A stretch of 64,000 nucleotides of DNA from Gammaproteobacteria bacterium (GCA_022823625.1 JAJEHQ010000003.1:46823-110822); one strand, 5' to 3'; numbered from the stretch's first letter, positions 35,212 to 48,255 are shown. Notes: generated from the letters alone by a model not told the origin. Numbers and translations: made by a program.

Positions 35212-35792
35212 ACAATTTATTGATCGCTGGAGTCGATGAAGCTGGAAGAGGTGCTCTAGCAGGTCCTGTTGTTTCGGCAGCGGTGTTGTTTTCTTCAGGG
35301 CCGGAAATATCTGGATTGACTGATTCAAAAAAGTTGAGCCATCGAGCTCGTCTTGATCTTGAGATGGAAATAAAGCGAAGCTGTGCCTGCTGGGCAGTAG
35401 GAATTGCGACCGCTGAGGAAATTGATCGATTGAATGTTTTAAAAGCGACACTGCTTTCAATGCGTCGCGCAGTCAATGGCTTGACAATTCGGCCGGATCA
35501 TGTTCTGGTTGACGGTAATCATATGCCGGAAATTGATTATCCCGGTAAAGCGATTGTCCAGGGCGATTTGCATGAACCGGTAGTGTCAGCAGCATCGATA
35601 ATTGCCAAGGTAACTCGTGATTCAATGATGCAGGTCTATGCGGTTGAATATCCTGGCTATGGCTTTGAAAGACATGTCGGATATGGCACAAAAATGCATC
35701 TGCAATCTCTTTCTGAATTGGGTGCAACGCCCATTCACAGAAAAACTTTTGCACCGGTCAATCAACTTGAGCAAACTCAAATTGAATTTTAG
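35208..35792 (+). CDS. rnhB: Ribonuclease HII
   Basis: Removes ribonucleotides from DNA. I place the start at the ATG at 35208, overlapping the lpxB stop (ATGA), giving 194 residues beginning MNNLLIAGVDEAGRGALAGP. The DEAGRG motif holds two of the catalytic acids; others are in VLVDGNHMP and the ASIIAKVTRDSMM stretch. lpxB-rnhB-dnaE is the E. coli order. Confidence 0.95.
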   Translation: MNNLLIAGVDEAGRGALAGPVVSAAVLFSSGPEISGLTDSKKLSHRARLDLEMEIKRSCACWAVGIATAEEIDRLNVLKATLLSMRRAVNGLTIRPDHVLVDGNHMPEIDYPGKAIVQGDLHEPVVSAASIIAKVTRDSMMQVYAVEYPGYGFERHVGYGTKMHLQSLSELGATPIHRKTFAPVNQLEQTQIEF

Positions 35793-35801
35793 GAGGAGTT
35801 A

Positions 35802-38800
35802 ATGAGCTTCGTGCACCTTCGCGTACACACAGAGTATTCGCTGTCAGATAGCATTATCAGCATCGACAGTCTTGTCTCACGTGCGGTTCAGTTAAAGATG
35901 CCCGCGGTCGGCATTACAGAACGGCAAAATGCGTTCAGTGCGATTAAAGCTTACAAGGCTTGTCGTAAGTACGGGATAAAGCCGATTCTTGGGGTTGAGA
36001 TAGCAATTGAAAGTCTCCAGGTGCCGAGTTCTTCCTTCATGTTAGTCCTGATATGCCAATCACTCGAAGGATTTCAGGCAATGAGCCGGCTACTATCCAA
36101 AGCGCATCAGCGAATTAGACATGATGATCAAATCGTAGTTAATCCAGCGTGGCTGACGGAACCTGAATGTCGGGGACTCATTGCGCTATCTGCAGGACAA
36201 CACGGTGAAGTAGGGGGCTATTTGTTGAAACATCAATTTGATGAGGCTCGTCATGTCCTGCAGAAGTTTCAGACAATTTTTCCACAGCGCTTTTACCTTG
36301 AAATTTCGAGAATAGACGAAGAGTTTGAGGAGATTTATAACGATGCCGTGCTTGATTTTGCTGACCAGACTAAAACACCTCTGGTTGCTACGCATCAGCC
36401 ACGATTTTTAGATCGTGAAGAGTATGAGTTTCACGAGCTCAAAGTTACGATTCACGCACAGCAGACAGGCGGAGTCAACAAGCCCTTCAGTAGTTCTCAT
36501 ACCGCTGAACAGTATTTTTGTTCAGCCGAAGAAATTGCCGATAAGTATCAGGACATTCCCGACGCCGTTGAAAACTCGCTTGAAATTGCCAAAAGATGTA
36601 ATCTCCAGTTGGATTTGAATCGAACCACACACATGCCGCCGTACCGTCCTCAAACAGGAGATATGGATATCAATGAATATTTACGAAAATCCAGTTATGA
36701 AGGGCTCGAAAGGCGGTTGCAAGGGAAACTCGACAAACGTTATACCGAAAGACTCGAACACGAAATTTCTATCATCATTACAACCAATTTTGCAGGGTAT
36801 TTTTTGATTGTCTCGGACATCATTCGGTGGGCTAAGTCACAAGGTGTCTCAGTTGGTCCAGGGCGAGGTTCAGGTGCGGGTTCTTTAGTTGCCTATTGTC
36901 TTGATATTACTGCTGTAGATCCGATTGAGCATGATTTGATTTTCGAACGATTTCTGACACCAGATCGAATTTCTCCACCTGACTTTGACATTGACTTTTG
37001 CGTTTGGGACCGGGAAAAAGTTATTGAACACGTCACCGAGCAATATGGTCAGGATCGAGTCGCTCAGATCATCACCTACCAGACGATGGCTGCTCGTGCA
37101 GCTGTAAAGAATGTTGGTAGAGCGATAAGACCTGACTATCTTTTTTACGATCAGGTGGCTAAGCTAATTCCTGAGGAGTTGAACATCACACTTAAGCAGG
37201 CATTGAAGAAAAGTTCAGATTTGCGTAATCGCTACGAGAACGAGAATCGTATCAAGGAGTTAGTCGATAGTGCGATGGTTCTCGAAGGTAAAGTTCTGAA
37301 TGTCAGCAAACATCCAGCTGGACTGGTGATTGCACCGACTCGAATTACCGATTTTGCACCATTGATGGCGGATACTGATAGCAACCGCGACACTACACAC
37401 TTTGATAAAGACGACTTGGAGGATATCGGCCTTGTCAAGTTTGATTTTCTTGGGCTCAGGACTCTAACAATCATCGCGTTGACTTTACGCTATATCAACA
37501 GCAATCGGAATGGAGCAATGTCACCGCTGACAGAAGACGACATTCCAAACGACGATGAAGCAACCTACAAATACATCAGCAGTGGGCGAACTGCTGGAAT
37601 ATTTCAACTTGAATCTGGTGGTATGCAGCGGTTGATTCTTTCAATTCGACCTAGTCGTTTAAGCGATCTGGTGGCGTTGTTGGCGCTGTTTCGACCGGGT
37701 CCATTGCAGAACAAAATGGACAGGATGTATATCGAGAACCAGAGCAGGCACGAGTACGAAGTACCGCATCAGGACCTGAAAGAGGTTCTAGACGAGTCTC
37801 ACGGAGTGATTCTATATCAGGAACAGGTTATGCAAATCGCTCAGATCATGTCCGGCTATACGCTGGCTGAAGCTGATACGCTCCGCAAAGCAATGGGGAA
37901 GAAGCTGAAACACGAAATGCAGGAGCAGCGGGAGCGTTTCGTCAGTGGTGCAGTGGAAAAGGGTTATGAAAAGAAGCTTGCCGGAAGCGTCTATGATTTG
38001 ATCGAAAGTTTTGGTGGCTACGGATTCAATAAATCTCACTCAGTCGCCTATGCCATGTTGGCTTATCGAACAGCTTACCTGAAAACTCACTTTCGAGCAT
38101 ATTTTCTGGCTGCGTTCATGAACGTTGATAGGGATATTAAAACTATTGTCAAACTCTGTGCGGATGCAAAGGCTGAGGGCATAAAAATATTACCACCTGA
38201 TATCAATCGTAGTGTTCATGACTTCATCGCGCTTGACGACGGTCACATTTTATTTGGACTTGGGGCAGTCAAGCGCATCGGAAAAGCAGTCGTAGATTCG
38301 ATAGTAGAAGCTCGAAGTTTGGGCGGAGAGTTTAAAGATTTGACAGATTTTCGCGAGAGAAGCAATCTGAATATCGTAACCAAAATTGCATGTGAGGCAC
38401 TTATTTTTGCCGGCGCTTTTGACCGGATTAACTCAGATAGAGGCGACCTGCTAAACAATATTGAGTATGTTCATGGAGTTGTTCAACGTCAGAATGAAGA
38501 TGCGAGAGTAGGACAGCGATGTATGTTTGACGACAGTAATGTAAAAGACATCGAGGTTTCGCACGGCAACAACAAAGTGTGGTCCAAAGCTCAACTCCTT
38601 GCCAAAGAGTATGAAATTCTTGGCATGTACCTGAGTGGTCATCCAATGGAACTTTATGCTGATGATCTAAAGACTCTGGGCAAAGTGAAGCGTATTGCTG
38701 AAATTGATAAGACGACACAGGGTCAGATACTTGCTGCCGGTAGCATTTGCAATCGCACCCTGGTTGAACGACGCGGCGAGATGTCGGCATTCTTTGAAAT

Positions 38801-39251
38801 TGAAGACGATTCGGGACGACTGTCTGTTGCACTCTATTCAGATGTCTCTAAAAATTTTCGTGAAATCATTAAGGTTAATCAGATTGTTGTTGTTAGAGGT
38901 TCGTTCGATAAATCCAGAAACGACTCACAAGCGAGACTGGAAGGAGTTCAGATTTCCTCCATCGAAGATATTCGCCGCAGTAGGGCGGCGGAGCTGAAAC
39001 TGAAACTAAAATATGGCAAAGCGAAAGCAGAAGCGATCATAGAAGCGAAAAGATTGATGACGGCACAATCAGGCGAACACCATCACAAAGTGTCTGCGGA
39101 GTACACTGCTGAGGATGGTACGAAAATGGATTTCTTACTGAACGAAAGCTGGCGTGTCACAATCACTGATGATCTAGTTTTCAACCTGCGCGAGTTGCTT
39201 GGTGATGAAGCAGTTCGGGTGGACTACTCAAATGTTCACCTACCTTCTTGA
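35802..39251 (+). CDS. dnaE: DNA polymerase III alpha subunit
   Basis: Catalytic subunit of the replicase. The 1149 residues start with the PHP domain (FVHLRVHTEYSLSDSI). The palm has GPGRGSGAGSLVAYCL, the catalytic Asp pair in PDFDIDFCVWDRE and the third in VKFDFLGLRTL. The fingers and helix-hairpin-helix follow with ESFGGYGFNKSHSVAYA, and an OB domain (ILAAGSICNRTLVERRGEMSAFFEIEDDSG, read as two segments) is near 960-1040. The length matches the gamma DnaE1 class. A strong AGGAGGAG precedes the ATG. Confidence 0.97.
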   Translation: MSFVHLRVHTEYSLSDSIISIDSLVSRAVQLKMPAVGITERQNAFSAIKAYKACRKYGIKPILGVEIAIESLQVPSSSFMLVLICQSLEGFQAMSRLLSKAHQRIRHDDQIVVNPAWLTEPECRGLIALSAGQHGEVGGYLLKHQFDEARHVLQKFQTIFPQRFYLEISRIDEEFEEIYNDAVLDFADQTKTPLVATHQPRFLDREEYEFHELKVTIHAQQTGGVNKPFSSSHTAEQYFCSAEEIADKYQDIPDAVENSLEIAKRCNLQLDLNRTTHMPPYRPQTGDMDINEYLRKSSYEGLERRLQGKLDKRYTERLEHEISIIITTNFAGYFLIVSDIIRWAKSQGVSVGPGRGSGAGSLVAYCLDITAVDPIEHDLIFERFLTPDRISPPDFDIDFCVWDREKVIEHVTEQYGQDRVAQIITYQTMAARAAVKNVGRAIRPDYLFYDQVAKLIPEELNITLKQALKKSSDLRNRYENENRIKELVDSAMVLEGKVLNVSKHPAGLVIAPTRITDFAPLMADTDSNRDTTHFDKDDLEDIGLVKFDFLGLRTLTIIALTLRYINSNRNGAMSPLTEDDIPNDDEATYKYISSGRTAGIFQLESGGMQRLILSIRPSRLSDLVALLALFRPGPLQNKMDRMYIENQSRHEYEVPHQDLKEVLDESHGVILYQEQVMQIAQIMSGYTLAEADTLRKAMGKKLKHEMQEQRERFVSGAVEKGYEKKLAGSVYDLIESFGGYGFNKSHSVAYAMLAYRTAYLKTHFRAYFLAAFMNVDRDIKTIVKLCADAKAEGIKILPPDINRSVHDFIALDDGHILFGLGAVKRIGKAVVDSIVEARSLGGEFKDLTDFRERSNLNIVTKIACEALIFAGAFDRINSDRGDLLNNIEYVHGVVQRQNEDARVGQRCMFDDSNVKDIEVSHGNNKVWSKAQLLAKEYEILGMYLSGHPMELYADDLKTLGKVKRIAEIDKTTQGQILAAGSICNRTLVERRGEMSAFFEIEDDSGRLSVALYSDVSKNFREIIKVNQIVVVRGSFDKSRNDSQARLEGVQISSIEDIRRSRAAELKLKLKYGKAKAEAIIEAKRLMTAQSGEHHHKVSAEYTAEDGTKMDFLLNESWRVTITDDLVFNLRELLGDEAVRVDYSNVHLPS

Positions 39252-39279
39252 AGGGCTTGGAATTTGAGCGATAGGTTTG

Positions 39280-40257
39280 ATGAGTGCCCAGACAAACATG
39301 TCAAAATTTCTTGAATTCGAACGACCGGTTGAAGAGATCAAAGAAAAGATTGAAGAGCTTCGTCGATTTGACAGTGAAAACGATGTGGACTTCACTGAAC
39401 AGATCGAAAGGCTTGAAAAACGTAGAGACAGTCTGGAACAGTCGATTTTTTCATCTTTGACACCTTGGCAAATCACCCAGCTTGCCAGACATCCGATGAG
39501 ACCGTACACACTTGATTACATCGAACGGATATTCACGGATTTTCACGAGCTGCATGGCGATCGGGCATTTGCAGATGATCGTGCAATTGTAGCTGGCTTA
39601 GCCCGCTTTAATGAACGGGGAGTTGCAGTTATTGGGCACCAGAAAGGACGCGACACCAATTCAAAACTCACAAGAAATTTCGGTATGCCGAGACCGGAAG
39701 GATACCGAAAGGCCCAAAGGATTGTCAGGCTTGCTGAGCAGTTTTCTCTACCAATCTTTACCTTTATTGACACCCCGGGCGCTCATCCGGGTTTTGATGC
39801 TGAATCTCGAGGACAGAGCCAGGCTATTGCATCAAGTATGTTATCGCTGATACGGACAAAATGTCCGGTTATTGCCACTGTGATTGGAGAGGGAGGCTCT
39901 GGCGGGGCACTGGCGATTGGTATTGCTGACGAGGTTATTATGCTGGAATATGCCGTTTATTCAGTGATTTCTCCAGAAGGGTGTGCATCGATTCTCTGGA
40001 AAGATGTCAGTAAAGCTGCGGATGCAGCCGAAGTAATGGGCCTCACATCGCAAGCCCTTGCCAAGCACGGTTTGATAGATGTGATTGTCAAAGAACCACT
40101 CGGTGGTGCTCACCAGAATGTTCAAGATATGGCAAACAGAATCAAGAACCAGTTAGAAACCAGCCTTGAGAATTTGTCCTATCGATCCATTGATGAACTA
40201 TTGGCTTTGCGTGATAAAAGACTCAGATCCTACGGAGAATTCTTGCCAGTCAGTTGA
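39280..40257 (+). CDS. accA: Acetyl-CoA carboxylase carboxyltransferase subunit alpha
   Basis: Half of the carboxyltransferase that makes malonyl-CoA. The product is about 325 residues: N-terminal [46 protein letters not shown] (two conserved blocks), [33 protein letters not shown] and [16 protein letters not shown] take the ATG at 39280; the ATG at 39298 is also plausible. dnaE-accA-tilS order is conserved in gammaproteobacteria. Confidence 0.95.
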   Translation: MSAQTNMSKFLEFERPVEEIKEKIEELRRFDSENDVDFTEQIERLEKRRDSLEQSIFSSLTPWQITQLARHPMRPYTLDYIERIFTDFHELHGDRAFADDRAIVAGLARFNERGVAVIGHQKGRDTNSKLTRNFGMPRPEGYRKAQRIVRLAEQFSLPIFTFIDTPGAHPGFDAESRGQSQAIASSMLSLIRTKCPVIATVIGEGGSGGALAIGIADEVIMLEYAVYSVISPEGCASILWKDVSKAADAAEVMGLTSQALAKHGLIDVIVKEPLGGAHQNVQDMANRIKNQLETSLENLSYRSIDELLALRDKRLRSYGEFLPVS

Positions 40258-40267
40258 AAATATCACG

Positions 40268-41617
40268 TTGAATCTCGATCCACAGCAAGTATTACTTGAG
40301 CTAAGAAACATTTCAGAAGTCGATGGCGATTCGACTGTATATGTTGCTTATAGTGGAGGTGTCGATTCGACGGTTCTTTTACACCTTCTGAGTCGATTGA
40401 AAGACACCGTCAATTTCCAGCTGGTCGCCTTACACGTCAATCATGGATTAGACTCTCACGCGGATGAATGGTCTGCAAACTGTGCAAACTACTGCAAAAG
40501 GTTAGGCATTGAAATTCGTTCAACCCGACTTGATCTTGGAAAATTTCGTAAACGAACGAGTGAGTCTGATGCGCGCGCTGGTAGATATGAGTGGTTTAAG
40601 CAACAATTGGGAGAAAACGAACTTTTATTGACTGCTCACAACCAGAATGATCAGGCGGAAACATTCTTGCTCAATCTGATGCGGGGAGCTGGAGCACGAG
40701 GACTGGCCGCAATTCAACCTTGTACTCGCTTTGCTTCAGGATGGTTATTAAGACCGTTGTTAGCTTACCCCAGACAACAGATAGTCCAATATGCCAGCGT
40801 TCACGATTTGACTTATATCGATGATCCGAGCAATCTGGATGTCGGCTACGATCGAAATTATCTGCGTCACGTCGTGCTTTCATCGCTCAGCGAAAGGTGG
40901 CCCGCCGCGGTGCAGCAAATCCATAAAGCGACTGAGCAACTCACACAATCCCGTCACTTACTTGATGCACTGGCAAAACTGGATACTGAAGCCTGTCGTA
41001 CTGAAGGGAGGGGATTTTTGAGTATTGGAAGTCAGTTGAATGTTTGTCAACTGCAAAATCTGGATCAATCTCGACAGGTAAATCTGCTCCGATACTGGGC
41101 ACGAGAGAACTTAAAAAGCGAACCAGGACGAACTGCACTGAATGAGTTTATCAGTACAGCTTTGTTTCTCGACAAAGAATTTGCTGAACTTACATGGTCG
41201 AACCGGTGTATCTATCGTTATCAGAACGTTCTTTATCTTGCACGTACGGTAAAAAGCACCTGTCGGCTTGATCCAGTCGAGTGGGATTTAACCAAACCAT
41301 TGATCCTGGAACAGGCAGGTCTAAAGTTGGTGCCCAAGCTGGTCAGGAAATCAGGCTTGAGTGCAGAAAAGTTAGCGGGTGGTGTGACTGTTCGATTTCG
41401 AACCGGAGCCGAGCGCATCAAGCTTCCTGACCGAGCGCATTCAAGTTCACTTAAGAAGTTGTTTCAACAGCACTTAATTCCACCATGGGAACGAAATCAA
41501 CTGCCATTGATCTATTGTCAGGATGAGCTGGTCGCAGTCGTGCCCTGGCTCATATCTGGTCGATTCAAAGCTGTTAAAAATGAACCTGGAATTTCAATTT
41601 CAATTGACAGAATATGA
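40268..41617 (+). CDS. tilS: tRNA(Ile)-lysidine synthase
   Basis: Converts C34 of the tRNA-Ile CAU anticodon to lysidine. The PP-loop VAYSGGVDSTVLLHLL is near the N-terminus, with TAHNQNDQAETFLLNLMRGAGARGL following, and the C-terminal domain ends LIPPWERNQLPLIYCQDELVAVVPWLISGRF (two blocks). The start is uncertain: the open frame overlaps accA back to 40166. I use the TTG at 40268, just after the accA stop, for about 449 residues. Confidence 0.9.
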   Translation: MNLDPQQVLLELRNISEVDGDSTVYVAYSGGVDSTVLLHLLSRLKDTVNFQLVALHVNHGLDSHADEWSANCANYCKRLGIEIRSTRLDLGKFRKRTSESDARAGRYEWFKQQLGENELLLTAHNQNDQAETFLLNLMRGAGARGLAAIQPCTRFASGWLLRPLLAYPRQQIVQYASVHDLTYIDDPSNLDVGYDRNYLRHVVLSSLSERWPAAVQQIHKATEQLTQSRHLLDALAKLDTEACRTEGRGFLSIGSQLNVCQLQNLDQSRQVNLLRYWARENLKSEPGRTALNEFISTALFLDKEFAELTWSNRCIYRYQNVLYLARTVKSTCRLDPVEWDLTKPLILEQAGLKLVPKLVRKSGLSAEKLAGGVTVRFRTGAERIKLPDRAHSSSLKKLFQQHLIPPWERNQLPLIYCQDELVAVVPWLISGRFKAVKNEPGISISIDRI

Positions 41618-41778
41618 GACGTACAAGTATGTACTTCAAAATAAATTCGAAAGTAAATTGAAATTTGTCTGGTAATTTGATGCGTTTTCTGGTAACCTAT
41701 TATTCCGTCCGAAGCAAATGTTCCTCATTCGCTTCTTTTAACACATGTCTCTGAGAATTCCGACTGAGCGCAAAGTAA

Positions 41779-44261
<2,483 letters not shown>

Positions 44262-44273
44262 TCTAACTGGGAA

Positions 44274-45557
44274 GTGGCACTAGTGACTTCACCAACAATT
44301 TCACGTATTTGTGGGTATGAAATTCTGGATTCGCGCGGTAATCCCACCGTGGAAGCCGAAGTTTATCTGAGCGACGGCACTATTGGGACCGCTGCGGTAC
44401 CCTCCGGAGCATCAACTGGTATCAGAGAAGCTTTAGAACTACGGGACAAGGTTCCCAGTCGTTACCTTGGAAAAGGCGTATTGTCCGCAGTGAAAAACGT
44501 CAATACAGAAATTGCCCAGCAATTGTGTGGAATGTCACCTTTCGATCAAGCCGCTGTTGATCATTTAATGATCGAACTTGATGGAACCGACAAGAAATCC
44601 AGACTAGGTGCGAACGCAATTCTAGCAGTCTCGATGGCAGTTGCCCGTGCTGCGGCTAATTCACTCCGAGTTCCTTTGTATCGACAACTAGGTGGTGATG
44701 AGGCTGTAACCTTACCAGTACCGTATTTCAACATCCTGAATGGCGGAGCTCATGCCAACAACAACATTGATGTTCAGGAGTTCATGGTAGTGCCACAATG
44801 TGCCACAAATTTTCGTGAGGCGCTGCAAGTAGGCGTTGAAGTCTATCACACATTGCGGAAGCTATTGGATTCACAAGGGTACAGTACAGCAGTCGGCGAT
44901 GAGGGTGGGTTTGCGCCTAATCTCGATTCGAATGAACATGCATTGAATTTCGTAATGGAGGCAGTGGGAAAAGCAGGCTACGACCCACAGACTGAGGTCG
45001 CGATTGCACTTGATGTTGCAAGTTCGGAGCTGGTCTCTGATGATGGTTATTATTTCAGTTCAGAAGATCAGCATTTCAGCAGTATAGAGTTAGCTGATCG
45101 TCTGGCCGAATGGACCAGTCGTTTTCCGATTGTGTCAATCGAAGATGGTATGGCCGAGGAGGATTGGCAGGGTTGGGCAGAGTTAACCAAACTGATTGGT
45201 GATCGAGTACAACTGGTCGGTGATGATTTATTTGTTACTGATGCGAATACGCTTCAATCAGGCATCGATCAGTCTGTTGCCAATGCGATCCTTGTCAAGC
45301 TCAATCAGATTGGTACGGTTACAGAAACACTGCAGACGATTTCTGTCGCACAAAAGGCAAAGTATGGAGTGATGATTTCTCATCGCTCCGGAGAAACTGA
45401 GGATAGCATCATCGCTGACCTGTCCGTTGCGACAGCGGCTGGACAAATAAAATCAGGGGCACCTTGCAGGTCCGATCGTACCACAAAATATAATCGGCTT
45501 TTGAAAATAGAATCTCAACTTGGAGATCAGGTGGTTTATGCTGGCATCTCCGGGTGA
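44274..45557 (+). CDS. eno: Enolase
   Basis: Glycolytic 2-phosphoglycerate dehydratase. The 427 residues include [74 protein letters not shown], the catalytic Lys in [10 protein letters not shown] and [12 protein letters not shown]. The start is GTG at 44274, with a second in-frame GTG at 44283. It lies 12 nt after kdsA and before ftsB, as in many gammaproteobacteria. Confidence 0.97.
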   Translation: MALVTSPTISRICGYEILDSRGNPTVEAEVYLSDGTIGTAAVPSGASTGIREALELRDKVPSRYLGKGVLSAVKNVNTEIAQQLCGMSPFDQAAVDHLMIELDGTDKKSRLGANAILAVSMAVARAAANSLRVPLYRQLGGDEAVTLPVPYFNILNGGAHANNNIDVQEFMVVPQCATNFREALQVGVEVYHTLRKLLDSQGYSTAVGDEGGFAPNLDSNEHALNFVMEAVGKAGYDPQTEVAIALDVASSELVSDDGYYFSSEDQHFSSIELADRLAEWTSRFPIVSIEDGMAEEDWQGWAELTKLIGDRVQLVGDDLFVTDANTLQSGIDQSVANAILVKLNQIGTVTETLQTISVAQKAKYGVMISHRSGETEDSIIADLSVATAAGQIKSGAPCRSDRTTKYNRLLKIESQLGDQVVYAGISG

Positions 45558-45569
45558 CATCCTGGTGTC

Positions 45570-45905
45570 GTGTTCAAGTTAAACAAACGAGTGCTGATCA
45601 TTGGAGCTTTGCTCGTGGTCGCTGCTGGACTGCAGTACACATTCTGGTTTGGGAAGAATTCAGTGAAAACACTGAAGGAAACAGAAGCGTTGATTGCAGC
45701 CGAGGACGCTCACATTGAGGGCTTAAGAAAGAGAAATCAGAAATTGGTGGCTGAAATTTTGGACCTCAAAAATGCCGAGGAGTCCATGGAAGAAAGGGCC
45801 AGAGTGGAACTTGGATATGTTAAAGAAGGCGAAGTGTTTTACCGCGTGGTGGAAACCGATAAGGCTGTAGAGTATTCGAGACCGGTCATCAACAACTCGG
45901 AATAA
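45570..45905 (+). CDS. ftsB: Cell division protein FtsB
   Basis: Small bitopic divisome protein that forms a complex with FtsQ and FtsL. The 111 residues have one membrane helix (VLIIGALLVVAAGLQYTFWF), then a coiled coil rich in Lys/Glu (about 30-70) and the conserved EERARVELGYVKEGEVFYRVV region. The start is GTG at 45570. Its position behind eno supports the assignment. Confidence 0.92.
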   Translation: MFKLNKRVLIIGALLVVAAGLQYTFWFGKNSVKTLKETEALIAAEDAHIEGLRKRNQKLVAEILDLKNAEESMEERARVELGYVKEGEVFYRVVETDKAVEYSRPVINNSE

Positions 45906-45960
45906 TTCTTTTTGCTGTTCACATACTTAATGTAACGCAAGACGGAGAAGGCTGCCGAGA

Positions 45961-46620
45961 ATGCGTAAAAGTTTCTGTAGGGCATTCAACCAAACTTTTT
46001 CAGGGGCTATTGCGGTTACGATTATTGGAGTTTCTGCCCTTACGCATGGGGGGCAGATTGAATCACACTACGAGACAACCAAATCCCACGTGATGATTAT
46101 GCTCTGGGAAATTGGTGATTCTCGATACGGAACGCCGCCAGTACTCCAATACAACGAATCAACCCCTTCTATCAACGGCCCAAATGCGTATTATTTGCGG
46201 CCGACAGAACACGCTCCCGCAAGAATAGTGGTGGACGCGAGTCTCATGTGGGAGCTCAACGAAAACGAACGGTTTGCTGTTCTCGCTCACGAGCTTTCAC
46301 ATTGGATTTGGAACGATGGGTTTAACGGCGATACAAGCGCGGTCATGGAAAAGCGCGCAGACTGTACCACATACTTCATTCTCGAAAGAGTAGGAGCGGA
46401 GATCGATAAAGTGGACTTTTTTGCCATACGGCATTTACCAAAATCGCCTATCGACTATTTTTCGCTTGCTATGGGCGGATTGAGCGGTTGGTTTGATAAC
46501 GTGGTCACATCCGAATTATCGCATCCCTATCAAGACGCTGATGCTTTACGGGAAATGGTGCGCGACCCAACAAAATACTCATGGAGGGATTGCGACGCAT
46601 ACGCTCGAAAGAAACGGTAA
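45961..46620 (+). CDS. Putative secreted zinc metallopeptidase with HELSH motif
   Basis: A 219-residue protein with an N-terminal signal sequence (FSGAIAVTIIGVSALTHGG) and a HELSHWIW zinc motif near residue 110 (HExxH), followed about 20 residues later by EKRADCTTYF, whose Glu and Asp could complete an M48-like site. A YYLRPTEHAPARIVVDASLMWELNENERFAVLAHE stretch before the motif (read in two parts) is typical of small M48-type zincins that are translocated. I do not recognise a named family. It is 55 nt after ftsB and may be transcribed with it. A catalytic role is inferred from the motif only. Confidence 0.6.
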   Translation: MRKSFCRAFNQTFSGAIAVTIIGVSALTHGGQIESHYETTKSHVMIMLWEIGDSRYGTPPVLQYNESTPSINGPNAYYLRPTEHAPARIVVDASLMWELNENERFAVLAHELSHWIWNDGFNGDTSAVMEKRADCTTYFILERVGAEIDKVDFFAIRHLPKSPIDYFSLAMGGLSGWFDNVVTSELSHPYQDADALREMVRDPTKYSWRDCDAYARKKR

Positions 46621-46723
46621 GACTTGCCATAACCCGCTCCCTGCCAATACTCACACTCCGAAACACAAGCATTCAAGTTTTATCGATGTCCTTGACGAAT
46701 TGCGTTGGCCATCTGCCGACGAT

Positions 46724-47680
46724 TCATTCTGCTTGTTGTCCGACAGATTTTGTGTTTTCCAACTCAGGAATTGAATAGGGAAGACGCTCAATTTGAAGCT
46801 CTAGCGGATGAGTATCTGAAAGCAGCAGATTTTCCTGACCGATAAATTTAATTGGTACGGAAATCAGCATGCTGGCCTGATTGGAGTCAGCATCAATGAC
46901 AAAATTGACTACAGTTCCAGTCTGATTACCGGGAAGATCCGGACAGGATATTTCAGTACCAGGGACCGGTTTTGATTCTGCGCTGCTGCGTGCACTTACC
47001 ATTCTCCGATTGATCCCACCTCGATAATGCAGTCTCGCGACTATTTCTTGTCCAGGGTAACAGCCCTTAGTCCAACTGACACCACCGATCAAATCAAGAT
47101 TGATGGCTTGTGCAATCAAATTTTCACTGGTGTGCTGATTGAGCCATGGAATACCCGCATTAATTTCTTGTAACTGCCAAAATTCACTATCAGAAGGCTG
47201 GTCAAATACTTCAGTGTGAGATGAATCGGTGAGTATTCCAAATCGCATTTCAATACCAGGCATCTTTACTACAGTAAACTCATCAATCGTTTGTGTTTCC
47301 AGTACTGACTTCGGCAATTCTGATTCACTGATTTCTGAAAGTTGACGGCAACCGAAAAAACCAAGACCAGGCTCCAAATTTATATTAACCTTTGCGCGAA
47401 GTACGTATAGTCTCAAACGTTTTACTAAAGAGTCAACCAGTTCTTTGTCAACGACGATATAGAACCGGTCATTTCGCATAGTCAGCAGAAAATTTGCGAT
47501 GACACGCCCCTTGGGATTTAGAAGCGCAGAAAATTGGGATTGATTCGGTGTTACTTCCGAAATGTCTGAAGTCAGCAATCGTTGAAAGAAAGATGCTGAA
47601 TCATCTCCCGAAACTTCAATGACGCTCATCTCACTGAGAGCAAATAGATTGAAGTTCTTTGTATTCAAATCATTGTTCAT
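46724..47680 (-). CDS. ygfZ: YgfZ/GcvT-like tRNA-modifying and Fe-S maintenance protein
   Basis: Folate-binding protein that supports Fe-S enzymes such as MiaB. In 318 residues the signature K-G-C-Y-x-G-Q-E appears as TKGCYPGQEIVARLHYRGG near residue 210, with FFQRLLTSDISEVTPNQSQFSALLNPKGRVIANFLL (two blocks) near the N-terminus. It lies divergently upstream of the sdh cluster and is convergent with the metallopeptidase. Start ATG at 47680. Confidence 0.9.
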   Translation of the reverse strand: MNNDLNTKNFNLFALSEMSVIEVSGDDSASFFQRLLTSDISEVTPNQSQFSALLNPKGRVIANFLLTMRNDRFYIVVDKELVDSLVKRLRLYVLRAKVNINLEPGLGFFGCRQLSEISESELPKSVLETQTIDEFTVVKMPGIEMRFGILTDSSHTEVFDQPSDSEFWQLQEINAGIPWLNQHTSENLIAQAINLDLIGGVSWTKGCYPGQEIVARLHYRGGINRRMVSARSSAESKPVPGTEISCPDLPGNQTGTVVNFVIDADSNQASMLISVPIKFIGQENLLLSDTHPLELQIERLPYSIPELENTKSVGQQAE

Positions 47681-48084
47681 CGTTCAATTTACGCTGGGTA
47701 GAATAATGTTGAGGAACCTTCTATTGATATTGGGATGATTATGGCAAATCACCAGTACCCATACAATATCCATGATTAGGATTGAAGTAAATTCTTTGAT
47801 GGAATCGGCTCGACAAGGGGTAAGGAAGGCAATTTAGATTAGCAGCAGGTAATCCGGATACCAAACAGGATTGAAGTAGACGGTTATTGCTTACTGTTCT
47901 AACGCCGGTTAGTCTGACGCGGATTGAGAATCCAGTGCCCGCCCGAAGGATTGTATACCTGTTAAAAGTGTAAGCTTCTCCCAATCACCAATTTTCAGAA
48001 ACGAATATTCATACAACCAGTGCAACCATTGCAGTAATTGAACCCAGATAAAATAAAATATTAGCGTAGAAAGGGGGACAGATT
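47681..48084. other. Non-coding region between ygfZ and the sdh cluster
   Basis: About 400 bp without a gene I can support. It should hold the promoters of ygfZ (minus) and of the sdh operon (plus). A 12-mer AGGATTGAAGTA occurs twice (about 47778 and 47869) with no clear meaning. It ends in AAGGGGG, the ribosome-binding site of the small gene at 48085. Confidence 0.5.
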
Positions 48085-48255
48085 TTGCCTGAAACAGTAC
48101 CATTTACTGACAAAACAGAGGTTCAAGACAAAAGGAATGAGACACTGTCTCCTAAAGATCATACTGAACCGAGTACCGAACAGACTGAATCTCAAACTGT
48201 TGACCCGACTCGCTACGGTGATTGGGAAATAAACGGTCGGTGCATTGACTTCTGA
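48085..48255 (+). CDS. SDHAF4-like succinate dehydrogenase assembly factor (DUF1674)
   Basis: A 56-residue protein from a TTG start with AAGGGGG eight bases upstream. The first 38 residues are hydrophilic and low in complexity; the last 17 read DPTRYGDWEINGRCIDF and end at the stop. The ending R-Y-G-D-W-E-x-x-G-R-C-x-D-F is the signature of DUF1674/SDHAF4 (Sdh8), which protects flavinylated SdhA before it joins SdhB. The gene sits 46 nt before sdhC, so it is probably the first gene of the operon. It is too short for most ORF callers. The family call rests on this C-terminal motif and the location. Confidence 0.82.
   Translation: MPETVPFTDKTEVQDKRNETLSPKDHTEPSTEQTESQTVDPTRYGDWEINGRCIDF

Noticed and set aside
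47772..47837. 21-codon ORF (MIRIEVNSLMESARQGVRKAI) in the ygfZ-sdh gap
   Set aside because: Protein-like but very short, no ribosome-binding site and no partner; left as non-coding.
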